Below the pieces are notes generated by a model. That model was not told where the DNA came from and searched no databases. It saw only the letters and a program-made list of their open reading frames with translations. The translations under genes were made by a program, and so were the position numbers. From assembly GCA_910580005.1 (NCBI GenBank), contig CAJTXH010000012.1:1-36253 (forward strand): a stretch of 36,253 nucleotides of DNA. The letters are read 5' to 3'. The DNA comes from an uncultured Lachnospiraceae bacterium (GTDB taxonomy: Bacteria > Bacillota > Clostridia > Lachnospirales > Lachnospiraceae). The number at the start of each line of letters is the position of its first letter. Position 1 is the stretch's first letter. Below are positions 7,431-15,601 of this stretch, one piece after another.

Positions 7431-8228
7431 ATGAATACTTGTACAGAACGTTTGAAAAATGGTATTATTACAGAAAACCCGACCTTCGTTATGATGCTTG
7501 GTATGTGTCCTACACTTGCTGTAACGTCATCTGCAATGAACGGTCTTGGAATGGGGCTTACAACAACAGCCGTACTTGTCCTTTCCAATGCTTTTATCTC
7601 ATTGCTGCGTAAGGTTATCCCTGATAAAGTACGTATACCGGCCTTTATCGTAGTAGTTGCATCATTCGTAACAATTATACAGTTGCTTTTGCAGGCATTC
7701 CTGCAAGAATTAAACAGTGCACTTGGCGTATATATTCCTCTTATCGTTGTAAACTGTATTATCCTCGGAAGGGCAGAGGCATATGCTTCCAAGAATCCGG
7801 TCCTGCCATCTATATTTGATGGTCTTGGAATGGGTCTTGGTTTTACAGTAGGTCTTACCCTTATAGGTATATGCAGGGAAGTGCTCGGAAGCGGGGCAAT
7901 ATTTGGGGTCCAGTTTATACCATCAGATTTCCATATTACATTTTTTGTACTTGCTCCTGGTGCATTTCTTGTACTTGCATGTCTTACAGCTTTGCAGAAC
8001 AAGCTTAAGCTTCCGTCAGCAACTAATGTGCCTGGCGGTGATTCTGGCATGGCATGTGGCGGTAACTGTGCACAGTGTACAGGTGCAAGCTGTGTAGCTA
8101 ATAAAGGCATTATTGAAGCGGAGCGTGCCGCCCAGAAAGCAGCACAGGCACAGAAAGCCAAAGAGGCAGCAGCAAAGGCTAAAGCAGCAAAAGAAGCTGC
8201 TGCAAAGCAGGCAAAGAAGGAGGAGTGA
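7431..8228 (+). CDS. rnfE: Rnf complex subunit RnfE with cysteine-rich, Ala/Lys-rich tail
   Basis: An integral membrane subunit of the RnfA/RnfE/NqrD family with six hydrophobic segments. Cys26 (GMCPTLA) and Cys109 (VVNCIILG) match the half-membrane cysteines known in this family to ligate a 2Fe-2S centre shared with RnfA. After the last helix the protein continues for about 65 residues that the core family lacks: a cysteine cluster C209-x3-C213-x2-C216-x4-C221, then a ~40-residue Ala/Lys/Glu helix. The ATG has an AAGGAGG site. Its C-terminal codons contain the ribosome-binding site of rnfA. Confidence 0.93.
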   Translation: MNTCTERLKNGIITENPTFVMMLGMCPTLAVTSSAMNGLGMGLTTTAVLVLSNAFISLLRKVIPDKVRIPAFIVVVASFVTIIQLLLQAFLQELNSALGVYIPLIVVNCIILGRAEAYASKNPVLPSIFDGLGMGLGFTVGLTLIGICREVLGSGAIFGVQFIPSDFHITFFVLAPGAFLVLACLTALQNKLKLPSATNVPGGDSGMACGGNCAQCTGASCVANKGIIEAERAAQKAAQAQKAKEAAAKAKAAKEAAAKQAKKEE

Positions 8229-8233
8229 TTTAA

Positions 8234-8806
8234 GTGAATATTTTCGTTATTATGATTTCATCTATGCTGGTGAGCAACGTTGTACTTAGTCAGTTCCTTG
8301 GTATATGCCCATTCCTTGGCGTGTCTAAAAAGGTTGAAACAGCGGCTGGCATGGGTGCTGCGGTTACATTTGTTATAACTATTGCATCAGCAATAACATA
8401 TCCGATTTATTATTTTATATTAGAGCCGCTTGGTCTTGCATATCTTGAGACTATAGCATTTATACTTATAATTGCTGCCCTGGTGCAGTTTGTTGAAATG
8501 GTACTTAAGAAATTTATGCCGCCATTATATGAAGCGCTTGGTGTATTCCTTCCGCTTATTACTACAAACTGTGCAGTGCTTGGTGTGGCAATTAATAATA
8601 TTACTAATGGCTTAGGATTTATTGAAAGTGTACTTACAGGCTTATTTACAGCACTTGGTTTCCTTGTTGCAATCGTAATACTTGCAAGTATACGTGAACA
8701 TATTGAATTTAATGATATACCTGAGTCATTTAAAGGTACACCTATCGTACTTGTTACAGCAAGTTTAATGGCAATCGCATTCTGTGGTTTTGCGGGATTA
8801 GTATAG
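8234..8806 (+). CDS. rnfA: Rnf complex subunit RnfA
   Basis: A 190-residue integral membrane subunit homologous to RnfE but inserted in the opposite topology. Cys25 (GICPFLG) and Cys113 (TTNCAVLG) are the expected partners for the 2Fe-2S cluster shared with RnfE. The GTG start is placed by the AAGGAGGAG site located in the end of rnfE and by the conserved N-terminus MNIFVIMISSMLVSNVVLSQ. Five bases separate it from rnfE. Confidence 0.95.
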   Translation: MNIFVIMISSMLVSNVVLSQFLGICPFLGVSKKVETAAGMGAAVTFVITIASAITYPIYYFILEPLGLAYLETIAFILIIAALVQFVEMVLKKFMPPLYEALGVFLPLITTNCAVLGVAINNITNGLGFIESVLTGLFTALGFLVAIVILASIREHIEFNDIPESFKGTPIVLVTASLMAIAFCGFAGLV

Positions 8807-8824
8807 AAGGGAGGAGAGTTAAAA

Positions 8825-9646
8825 ATGATACAGGGTTTATTTTTGGCAGCTTCTGCGTCTGGAGTTGGTGTTGCAGCCACAGTAATAGGCGTGACAGGGC
8901 TTCTTATTGGTCTCCTTCTTGGTTTTGCAGCAAAAGCATTTGCAGTACCAGTAGATGAGAAAGAGATTGCAGTACGTGAGTTTCTTCCAGGCAATAACTG
9001 TGGCGGCTGTGGATTTGCAGGCTGTGATGCACTTGCAAAGGCTATAGCAGCGGGTGAAGCGCCTGTTAATGCATGTCCTGTAGGAGGTGCTGCCGTAGCA
9101 GATAAAATTGGTGCAGTCATGGGTGTTGACAGCAGCGCTGCAGTAAAGAATGTTGCATATGTAAAATGTGCAGGTACTTGTGATAAGGCAGGCATAAAGG
9201 CAAATTACTATGGAATATCAGACTGTAAAAGAGCAGCAGCAATACCAGGACGTGGAGACAAGGCATGTGCATTTGGATGTCTTGGTTTTGGCTCATGTGT
9301 AGCTGCATGCCAGTTCGACGCAATCCATGTAGAACATGGCATTGCGGTAGTTGACAAGGAGAAATGCGTAGCATGTGGCAAATGTATACAGGAGTGTCCT
9401 AACGGGCTTATAGAACTTGTCCCATATGATGCTAAATTTGCAGTGTCATGCTCCAATAAAGATAAAGGGCCAAAAGTAATGGCAGTGTGTGATACAGGCT
9501 GTATTGGCTGTGGAATATGCCAGAAACAGTGTGAAGCGGGGGCAATAACAGTTGAAAACAATATTGCACATATTGACCAAAGTAAATGTACTGGCTGTGG
9601 AAAATGCGCAGAGAAGTGTCCAAAGAAAGTTATACTTGCACATTAA
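8825..9646 (+). CDS. rnfB: Rnf complex ferredoxin-like subunit RnfB
   Basis: The ferredoxin-facing subunit and electron entry point. An N-terminal membrane helix (about residues 14-36) is followed by a 4Fe-4S domain with C59, C62, C67 and C84 (NNCGGCGFAGCDAL). Further 4Fe-4S sets follow: around C148-C162, C181-C191 (CVACGKCIQEC), C226-C236 (CIGCGICQKQC) and C255-C265 (CTGCGKCAEKC). The many clusters match clostridial RnfB. It is the last gene of the operon, and a terminator follows about 60 bases downstream. An AAGGGAGGAG site precedes the ATG. Confidence 0.95.
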   Translation: MIQGLFLAASASGVGVAATVIGVTGLLIGLLLGFAAKAFAVPVDEKEIAVREFLPGNNCGGCGFAGCDALAKAIAAGEAPVNACPVGGAAVADKIGAVMGVDSSAAVKNVAYVKCAGTCDKAGIKANYYGISDCKRAAAIPGRGDKACAFGCLGFGSCVAACQFDAIHVEHGIAVVDKEKCVACGKCIQECPNGLIELVPYDAKFAVSCSNKDKGPKVMAVCDTGCIGCGICQKQCEAGAITVENNIAHIDQSKCTGCGKCAEKCPKKVILAH

Positions 9647-9648
9647 TA

Positions 9649-9705
9649 TTACTATCCAGCCTTATGCTTAATAGTAACATAGCAGTGCTTAAAGCACTGC
9701 TATGT
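9649..9705 (+). repeat. Dispersed hairpin repeat, copy A
   Basis: TTACTAT (9649-9655) and ATAGTAA (9671-9677) form a stem, followed by a perfect 14-bp hairpin on AGCAGTGCTT/AAGCACTGCT (9677-9705). The segment ATAGTAAC-(A)-TAGCAGTGCTT recurs at 36183-36201 after a similar stem, so this is one copy of an intergenic repeat family. Confidence 0.55.
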
Positions 9706-9709
9706 ATAT

Positions 9710-9755
9710 AAAAGGGAATGTTTAGTGCTATGGCACTAAATATTCCCTTTTTAAT
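9710..9755 (+). terminator. Intrinsic terminator of the rnf operon
   Basis: A 19-bp stem with one G-U pair, AAAAGGGAAT... (9710-9728) against ...ATTCCCTTTT (9733-9751), a four-base loop and a T run. The A and T flanks make it usable from both strands, fitting the convergent small ORF. Confidence 0.85.
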
Positions 9756-9758
9756 TCA

Positions 9759-9911
9759 TTATGTAGCAGATGGGACAGCATATTGCTGGAATGCTTTTAT
9801 ACAATATTGTCCCTTTTCTGTTTTCTGGCTGTTATTATTTTGGCTGTCTGGCATATAGTATCCCTTTTCTATAATTTCCAAAGTTTCTTTTGCCATTAAT
9901 TTTCTATCCAT
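9759..9911 (-). CDS. Small protein, resembles the N-terminus of TIGR02452/DUF2263 (PARG-like) proteins
   Basis: A 50-residue ORF with ATG at 9911 behind GAGGT at good spacing. It starts MDRKLMAKETLEIIEKGYYM. From memory this resembles the opening helix of TIGR02452-family poly(ADP-ribose) glycohydrolase-like proteins (typically IAEETLEIL..G.Y), but those run to about 260 residues and the catalytic macrodomain is absent. The remainder (PDSQNNNSQKTEKGQYCIKA...) is polar. It may be a remnant of a decayed gene or a genuine small protein. It lies 58 bases downstream of the PAS-CPBP gene on the same strand and ends beside the rnf terminator. Confidence 0.45.
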   Translation of the reverse strand: MDRKLMAKETLEIIEKGYYMPDSQNNNSQKTEKGQYCIKAFQQYAVPSAT

Positions 9912-9969
9912 ATCTTACCTCATTTCTATGATATTTTTGCGTATACTCTGCATGTTTCCTTGTATATTG

Positions 9970-11025
9970 TTAAAAATAAAGGCACATTCCAAGATAGCCG
10001 CAACACCAGTGCAGGAATACACATCCCCATATATTTCCATGTCTTTCATATATATAGCCAAGTGCAAGGCTTAAAAGCATTGCACCCAACATAAAATAAA
10101 ACCCTAAAGGTATATGCATCAGTGAAAACAATAGGGATGTAAGTATTATACCAAATGTTTTCTGGTATTTAACCCTCATTAAGTATTTAACACTTGTCTG
10201 GATAACACCACGTGCAAGGAATTCCTGGATAATTGAAGTAAATATATAAACATAGGCCCCATGCAATGAGCCGCCTATAAAGTATGGTTTAATCCGTATT
10301 CCTATAAAGTTCAAAAAGACTTTACTTAATAAAAGCAGGGAACATGTTATGGAAGCAATTATTAAAGTTTCCAGGCAGTTTTTTTTCAGTGTGGAAACTT
10401 TAGGTACAAGCCCTATATCACTCATGGAAAAACTTGTCATAAAAATTATTTCAAGGAATAGTGCAAAAGTGATACATTCTATTATAAATGTATAGGTAGA
10501 TGACCTTAAATATATATGAAGCGTAAAGCGTAATAAACTCCATGCAAAAAGAAACAGGCTTGTGCAGATTATCAGTCCTGCAAATATATATGCACAGTCA
10601 TGTTCATGCTGCCTTAACGTAAATTTATCTGTGGTGTCTTCTATAAGGATTATCATTCCAGGAAAGGCTGCCAGGCCAGATAAAACTGTATCTTCAGGCT
10701 GTATAAGGCTTATTGCTATATTAAAATGTTTTATTATATTGCCAGAACGGTATCTTACATTTGTTTTTTCTGGGCGTTCATTATTATTTATACAACCATC
10801 AAAAAGCCTGTTAAAGACCCTGTTTTTTTTATTTGACATAAAACAGGAAGAAAATGGCATTCCAATAATATCACTTGGGTTTGTAATTTCAAAAATATTT
10901 GCACAGGCAGAATTAAAATATGTGATTATCCCATCTGCATCAACAGTCATAACCCCGTCACTCATATTTTCAAATATCATGTTTTTCTGGTCAGGTGTCA
11001 GCATAATCTGTGTTTCAGTAGTCAT
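9970..11025 (-). CDS. PAS domain-CPBP (Abi/Rce1-like) intramembrane protease fusion
   Basis: 351 residues. A cytoplasmic PAS domain comes first (about 14-130; SDGVMTVDADGIITYFNSAC is a classic PAS opening). About eight hydrophobic segments follow, with a CPBP-family glutamic intramembrane protease domain at about 210-350. Recognised CPBP motifs: motif 1 as QEFLAR (267-272; canonical EExxxR), motif 2 FSLMH with His304, and motif 3 LHWCCG with His339. Gln in place of the first Glu of motif 1 may weaken or abolish proteolysis. GAGGAAAT precedes the start. The PAS part suggests that a small molecule or redox signal controls the membrane domain. Target unknown. Confidence 0.8.
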   Translation of the reverse strand: MTTETQIMLTPDQKNMIFENMSDGVMTVDADGIITYFNSACANIFEITNPSDIIGMPFSSCFMSNKKNRVFNRLFDGCINNNERPEKTNVRYRSGNIIKHFNIAISLIQPEDTVLSGLAAFPGMIILIEDTTDKFTLRQHEHDCAYIFAGLIICTSLFLFAWSLLRFTLHIYLRSSTYTFIIECITFALFLEIIFMTSFSMSDIGLVPKVSTLKKNCLETLIIASITCSLLLLSKVFLNFIGIRIKPYFIGGSLHGAYVYIFTSIIQEFLARGVIQTSVKYLMRVKYQKTFGIILTSLLFSLMHIPLGFYFMLGAMLLSLALGYIYERHGNIWGCVFLHWCCGYLGMCLYF

Positions 11026-11148
11026 TTCATAATTTCCTCTGTTTCATTTTTAATACTCCATCTGGTTACTGCACCATGCAGAAACTATCCCTTCCAATAG
11101 TTTATATTATTTCCTTTGTGATTACAAGTCCTCATGGATATAAGACAT

Positions 11149-11196
11149 GTCCGTTTCATAAATTTCCAGTTATCCTGTGTTTGTGTAAAAACGGAC
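11149..11196 (+). repeat. Dispersed GTCCGTTT/AAACGGAC repeat, copy C
   Basis: Perfect 8-bp arms GTCCGTTT (11149-11156) and AAACGGAC (11189-11196). The left part, GTCCGTTTCATAAATTT, matches GTCCGTTTTATAAAATTT at 36140-36157 in copy B. The inner TTACTAT hairpin of copy B is absent here. It lies between the divergent PAS-CPBP and MarR genes. Confidence 0.5.
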
Positions 11197-11217
11197 GTGA
11201 TGCGTTTGTCCTGCAGC

Positions 11218-11246
11218 TTGACAGATAAATATAAATTTTATATAAT
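11218..11246 (+). promoter_or_regulatory. Consensus sigma-A promoter of the marR-citrate synthase operon
   Basis: Perfect TTGACA (11218-11223), a 17-base AT-rich spacer and perfect TATAAT (11241-11246). It is among the strongest promoter matches in the window and would need a repressor to be controlled; see the palindrome just downstream. Confidence 0.85.
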
Positions 11247-11257
11247 AGAATAAAATA

Positions 11258-11273
11258 TGTTCACTATAGAACA
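11258..11273 (+). promoter_or_regulatory. Putative MarR operator
   Basis: Inverted repeat TGTTC-ACTATA-GAACA placed 11 bases after the -10, across or just past the expected transcription start. Position and symmetry suit autorepression by the MarR-type protein encoded next. Inferred, not demonstrated. Confidence 0.5.
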
Positions 11274-11310
11274 GTTCAAAAGTGAAGAAGGCAGAATGTG
11301 AGGTGGTTGT

Positions 11311-11757
11311 ATGGATGACCATTTGGAGCTGCTTTTAAATGGCCAGCTATATAAAAAGCTAAACGAGTTGGTTTATAAACCTGTTACAAATGATTATGGC
11401 CTTAGTATGTTTGATATTAAGTTGCTTTTGTTTTTAAAAGAACATGACAGGTATGATACAGCAAGGGATATTGTAGAAATACATTACTTTACAAAGTCAT
11501 ATGTATCTAAAGCGATTGAAACTCTTATTGTTAAGGGATATTTAAAAAGAAAGCCGGATGTGCGTGACAGGAGATGCATCCATCTTGAACTACAGGAGAA
11601 GGCACTTCCTGTAATTGATTGTGTCAAGATAAAACAGAAGGAACTTATTGGAATTATATTTAATGGCATGACTGATGAAGAGAAACGTATAATAAGGGGG
11701 ATTGCAGAGAAAATTAGTAGTAATATTGCGGAGGTATTAGAAACATCCTCAAGATAA
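11311..11757 (+). CDS. MarR family winged-helix transcriptional regulator
   Basis: 148 residues. The central winged helix-turn-helix spans about residues 45-100: FDIKLLLFLKEHDRYDTARD, a recognition-helix segment YFTKSYVSKAIETLIVKGYL and a wing KPDVRDRRCIHLEL with the family's DRR motif. Terminal helices would form the dimer interface. No cysteine pattern clearly indicates a redox switch. AGGTGG precedes the ATG. It is followed by citrate synthase after 51 bases without a terminator, so the two are probably co-transcribed from the consensus promoter and the regulator probably controls citrate synthase expression. Confidence 0.88.
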   Translation: MDDHLELLLNGQLYKKLNELVYKPVTNDYGLSMFDIKLLLFLKEHDRYDTARDIVEIHYFTKSYVSKAIETLIVKGYLKRKPDVRDRRCIHLELQEKALPVIDCVKIKQKELIGIIFNGMTDEEKRIIRGIAEKISSNIAEVLETSSR

Positions 11758-11808
11758 GTGGGATTATGTTAAGATACCTGGAAACAGTTTTGGAAAGGAG
11801 ATATTAAT

Positions 11809-13254
11809 ATGCAGGAAGAGATTAAGGTTGATGACTTTGGAAGGCTTATGGAGGATTATACAGGTAAATATATACAGATGTGTATAGACAATAATTCCAT
11901 TGATGCGAAGCTGTTTGATGAATATGGTGTAAAGCGTGGTCTCAGGGATAAAAACGGGAAAGGGGTTTTATCAGGAATAACTAATATTTCGTTAATTAAG
12001 GCAACTGATATGGCAGACGGGCATGTTGTGCCATGTGAGGGGCAGCTTTTCTACAGGGGTTATAATATATATGACCTGGTTAATGGCTTCCGCAAGGATG
12101 GCAGGTTTGGTTTTGAAGAAACAGCGCATCTGCTTTTATTTGGTGATTTACCTGATAAAATGCAGCTCGAGGAGTTCCAGAAGGTTCTTGCTAAAAACAG
12201 AAGGCTTCCTACTAATTTTGTAAGGGACGTTATTATGAAAGCGCCAAGTAAAGATATTATGAATTCACTAACAAAAAGTGTGCTTACTCTTTCTTCTTAT
12301 GATGATGAAATATCTGATAATTCACTTGAAAATGTTATGAAGCAGTGCATTATGCTTATCAGCGTATTCCCTATGCTTGCAGTTTATGGCTACCATGCAT
12401 ACAACCACTATGAATGTGATGAGAGCTTTTATATACACAGACCATCAGATGAGCTTTCAGCAGCAGAAAATATTTTAAGGATGTTAAGGCCTGACAAACA
12501 ATATACAGATATTGAGGCAAAAGTTCTTGACCTTGCACTTGTACTCCATATGGAGCATGGCGGCGGAAACAATTCTACATTTACTACAAGGGTAGTGACA
12601 TCTGCTGGTTCTGATACTTATTCAGTAATAGCTGCTGCATTATCATCATTAAAAGGCCCTAAGCATGGCGGCGCTAATATTAAAGTAGTGGAAATGATGA
12701 AGGATTTAAAAGAACATGTATCTGATACAAGTGACGAAGAACAGGTAAGGGCGTACTTGCGCAAACTTGTTAAACGTGAAGCATTTGACAGGCGTGGACT
12801 TATATATGGCATGGGCCATGCTGTATATTCTATCTCAGACCCAAGGGCACTTGCGTTTAAGAAATTTGTTGAGATGCTTGCTAATGAAAAACACCAGAAG
12901 AAAGAATTTGAACTTTACTCTATGGTGGAACGTATTGCGCCTGAGATAATTGGTGAAGAATGTGCAATATATAAGGGGGTAAGTGCAAATGTAGATTTTT
13001 ACAGCGGTTTTGTTTACAATATGCTTGGAATACCTATGGAACTTTTTACACCTATATTCGCAATGGCACGTATAGTAGGCTGGAGTGCACACCGTATAGA
13101 AGAACTTATAAATGTAGATAAAATAATAAGGCCGGCATACCAGAGCATTATGGTGCCAAAGGTTTATGAATCATTAAAAGAACGTTCAACCCCAAAGATT
13201 GATACAAATTATTTGAAGGAATTACAATTATCCATGAAAGAAGAAAGCTGTTAA
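11809..13254 (+). CDS. gltA: Citrate synthase (citrate/2-methylcitrate synthase family)
   Basis: Condenses acetyl-CoA with oxaloacetate, feeding an oxidative branch toward 2-oxoglutarate and glutamate. Catalytic positions are visible: His250 in the HMEHGGGNNS segment, His286 in KHGGAN, His337 in GHAVY and Asp396 in NVDFYSG. The N-terminal oxaloacetate-side motif FYRGYNIYDL is near residue 81. At 481 residues it is longer than common bacterial enzymes because of a ~45-residue N-terminal extension before GVLSGITNIS. GGAAAGGAG precedes the ATG. The family includes 2-methylcitrate synthases; no propionate genes are nearby, so citrate synthase is preferred. Confidence 0.92.
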   Translation: MQEEIKVDDFGRLMEDYTGKYIQMCIDNNSIDAKLFDEYGVKRGLRDKNGKGVLSGITNISLIKATDMADGHVVPCEGQLFYRGYNIYDLVNGFRKDGRFGFEETAHLLLFGDLPDKMQLEEFQKVLAKNRRLPTNFVRDVIMKAPSKDIMNSLTKSVLTLSSYDDEISDNSLENVMKQCIMLISVFPMLAVYGYHAYNHYECDESFYIHRPSDELSAAENILRMLRPDKQYTDIEAKVLDLALVLHMEHGGGNNSTFTTRVVTSAGSDTYSVIAAALSSLKGPKHGGANIKVVEMMKDLKEHVSDTSDEEQVRAYLRKLVKREAFDRRGLIYGMGHAVYSISDPRALAFKKFVEMLANEKHQKKEFELYSMVERIAPEIIGEECAIYKGVSANVDFYSGFVYNMLGIPMELFTPIFAMARIVGWSAHRIEELINVDKIIRPAYQSIMVPKVYESLKERSTPKIDTNYLKELQLSMKEESC

Positions 13255-13276
13255 AATTATTCTATAAATTTCCAAT

Positions 13277-13335
13277 ATACCAGGGCATCAGGTTGTACAT
13301 TGCGGAAGCAATTTCAAAATATGCCCTGGTATTTT
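13277..13335 (+). terminator. Terminator after citrate synthase
   Basis: Twelve-bp perfect stem ATACCAGGGCAT (13277-13288) / ATGCCCTGGTAT (13321-13332) followed by TTTT, enclosing a second small hairpin ATTGC/GCAAT. The branched loop is long, but the outer stem and U tract fit an intrinsic terminator. Confidence 0.65.
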
Positions 13336-13659
13336 AGTGTATACCAGAACCATGTCAATATTTTTGGCTGGTATTTACTTATATTCTATACATAATTTTC
13401 AGTTATAATATTTTTTTGCCAATAAACAGCAGATTTCCGGTGTCCAGGTTAAACTTTAATTAATATATAAGAAACCTGTTTACAATTTATTCATGCGTAT
13501 GTTTGTCATGGACTATTTGGCAATTTTAAGCTTAACATAATTAGTTTTTAATAAAAAAGTAAGGACTTAACTTTTTTTATATGGTATTCTTAATAAAATG
13601 ATACAACAATGATGGGTATTGGGGCATATCTTTAATGCCCTGGGAAAGAGGGAAAATAG
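13336..13659 (+). other. AT-rich leader/promoter region of the two-component operon
   Basis: No gene. Contains CTTAAC twice (13531-13536 and 13566-13571), possible response-regulator half-sites; a weak promoter candidate (TTAACT, 17 bases, TTAATA at about 13567-13595); and a hairpin GGGCAT/ATGCCC (13622-13640) immediately before the ribosome-binding site of the response regulator. Confidence 0.35.
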
Positions 13660-14355
13660 ATGGAAAGTACAAATATTTTAGTAGTTGATGATGACCATGA
13701 TATAGCTGACCTTGTTTCAATCCACTTAAAGGGTGAAGGCTATAACTGCTTTAAAGCGTATAGTGGGAAAGAGGCAATCACTGTTTTTGAAAGCAAAGAT
13801 GTAGACCTTGCAATCCTTGATATTATGATGCCTGGCATTGACGGGCGGCAGGTTTGTGCAAAGATAAGGGAAAGCAGTACAATACCTATTATAATGCTTA
13901 GTGCAAGGGACAGTGAGAATGACAAGGTAGAGGGGCTTGTTAATGGTGCAGATGATTATGTAACAAAACCCTTTAATACAATGGAACTGGTGGCAAGGGT
14001 AAAGTCACAGCTCCGGCGTTACAAGAACTTTGGCGGTATGCAGGAAAAATCCGCTGAAGCTGTTGAGCTTGAAAACCTCTGGATGGACAGAAGGCTGCAC
14101 CAGGTTAAGGCATATGGAAGGGATGTTAAGCTTACTCCTATAGAATTTGACATACTGTTCCTTATGGCATCGCATCCTAATAATGTATTCTCAACAGATG
14201 AGATTTTTGAGAGGGTATGGAAGGAAAAAAGCTTCGAGATGAGCAATACTGTAATGGTGCATATCAGAAGGCTTAGGGAGAAAATAGAACTTGAGCCAAG
14301 AAATGCCCAGATTATAAAAACTGTATGGGGAGTTGGCTATAAGATTGAAGCATAG
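13660..14355 (+). CDS. OmpR/PhoB-type response regulator (VanR-like)
   Basis: 231 residues. The N-terminal receiver domain has the acidic pair DDDHD, phospho-acceptor Asp54 in AILDIMMPG, the conserved Ser/Thr in MLSARD and Lys in YVTKPF. The C-terminal winged-helix DNA-binding domain (about 130-230) carries LTPIEFDILFLMASHPNNVF and ends TVWGVGYKIE. It overlaps its cognate kinase gene. It heads the nine-gene operon and probably controls it. The VanR-like resemblance reflects family only; no vancomycin-resistance genes follow. Confidence 0.92.
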   Translation: MESTNILVVDDDHDIADLVSIHLKGEGYNCFKAYSGKEAITVFESKDVDLAILDIMMPGIDGRQVCAKIRESSTIPIIMLSARDSENDKVEGLVNGADDYVTKPFNTMELVARVKSQLRRYKNFGGMQEKSAEAVELENLWMDRRLHQVKAYGRDVKLTPIEFDILFLMASHPNNVFSTDEIFERVWKEKSFEMSNTVMVHIRRLREKIELEPRNAQIIKTVWGVGYKIEA

Positions 14356-15577
14356 TATTTACAGAAGCCTTAGGGGGGAGCTTGTTATTTACAGCATTAT
14401 AAGTATGCTGCTTGCAGTGGCGACAGAAATTGTAATAGGCATGGCATTAGTAATGGTTGCACGTACTTTTGGCGTATCCCACAGGGGTTATGGAAAAGAC
14501 ATGCTTATGGAAAATAAGCATAATTATATACAGCCAGGGGTCATGCCAGATTACCATGGTATAAAGCACTGGAATAAAGATACTCTTATGGTAATTATGT
14601 TTATAATACTTCTATTAGGGTTTCTGTTGTTTATATTTTATTTTCTTATACTTACAAGGCGTATTACAAAAGATATGAGCTATATATCAAACTGTATTTC
14701 AGATATTGCATCAGGCAATATGGAAACACGTATAAATGGCATAAACAGGGATGATGAAATAGGTGAGATAGTTTTACAGGTAAACAGGATGCATGATGAG
14801 ATAGAAAGGCTTATGAAGTCAGAACGTGAGGCACTCCAGGCAAATAAGGATATGATAACATGCGTTGCACATGATTTGCGGACGCCTCTTACTTCAATTA
14901 TAGGATATCTACAGCTTGTAACAGATACAAAGAAGTATACAGTAGAAGAAAGACAGAAGTATGCAAATATTGCAATGCGCAAGGCTGACAGGATGCAGGG
15001 GCTTATTGAGGAACTTTTTAATTATACAAAACTTATGAGTGGTGAAATAACTGTACACCGTAATGATATAGATATAGTAAAACTGGTTGTACAGATGACA
15101 GAAGAGTTTTATCCGCTTTTTATGGAAAATAACCTTGAGTACACCCTGAAACAGAATGTGAACAGCCTTATTATGAACGTTGACGGGGAACTTATAGCGA
15201 GGGCAGTTTCAAACCTTATAGGCAATGCTATAAAATATGGAAGGGATGGAAAGGCTGTCCATATTGAGCTGGAAAAATATGATAGTGAACTACAGATACG
15301 TGTAATTAATTTTGGACTGGTAATACCAGAAGAAAGCATAGAACATATTTTTGATAAATTTTACAGGGTAGAAAGCTCAAGGTCTGTACAGACAGGAGGG
15401 GCAGGGCTTGGGCTTAATATAGCACAGGAAATAGCAGTGCTTCATGGAGGTAAGATAACAGTACAAAGCAGTGTTAAAGGAACATGTTTTACAATTGCTC
15501 TTCCTATAGATAACCATGGTAATCCTGGCGGGGAAAAAAGCACAAAAGAGAAAAAGGACATTAAACAGAAAAGGTAA
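14333..15577 (+). CDS. Sensor histidine kinase (VanS-like)
   Basis: 414 residues. Two transmembrane helices (about 19-42 and 86-107) flank a short ~45-residue outside loop that is too small for a folded sensor domain, so sensing may be within the membrane or through a partner. A HAMP linker (about 108-160) is followed by HisKA with phospho-acceptor His180 in CVAHDLRTPL. The ATPase domain has N box NLIGNAIKYG and G boxes FYRVESS and GGAGLGLNIA. The start is uncertain: TTG at 14333 overlaps the regulator by 23 bases, and TTG at 14345 is better spaced from GGGGAG. Translational coupling with the regulator is likely. Confidence 0.92.
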   Translation: MAIRLKHSIYRSLRGELVIYSIISMLLAVATEIVIGMALVMVARTFGVSHRGYGKDMLMENKHNYIQPGVMPDYHGIKHWNKDTLMVIMFIILLLGFLLFIFYFLILTRRITKDMSYISNCISDIASGNMETRINGINRDDEIGEIVLQVNRMHDEIERLMKSEREALQANKDMITCVAHDLRTPLTSIIGYLQLVTDTKKYTVEERQKYANIAMRKADRMQGLIEELFNYTKLMSGEITVHRNDIDIVKLVVQMTEEFYPLFMENNLEYTLKQNVNSLIMNVDGELIARAVSNLIGNAIKYGRDGKAVHIELEKYDSELQIRVINFGLVIPEESIEHIFDKFYRVESSRSVQTGGAGLGLNIAQEIAVLHGGKITVQSSVKGTCFTIALPIDNHGNPGGEKSTKEKKDIKQKR

Positions 15578-15601
15578 TTAACAGAATGGAGGTTAAGGTT
15601 T

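Noticed and set aside
7124..8161. 345-residue minus-strand open frame across rnfG and rnfE
   Set aside because: It is antisense to two clearly recognised Rnf genes, has no ribosome-binding site and no recognisable domain.
13660..15577. VanRS-type vancomycin resistance regulators
   Set aside because: The pair resembles VanR/VanS only at family level; no vanH, vanA/B, vanX, vanY or serine racemase genes follow, and the operon encodes transport and VWA proteins.
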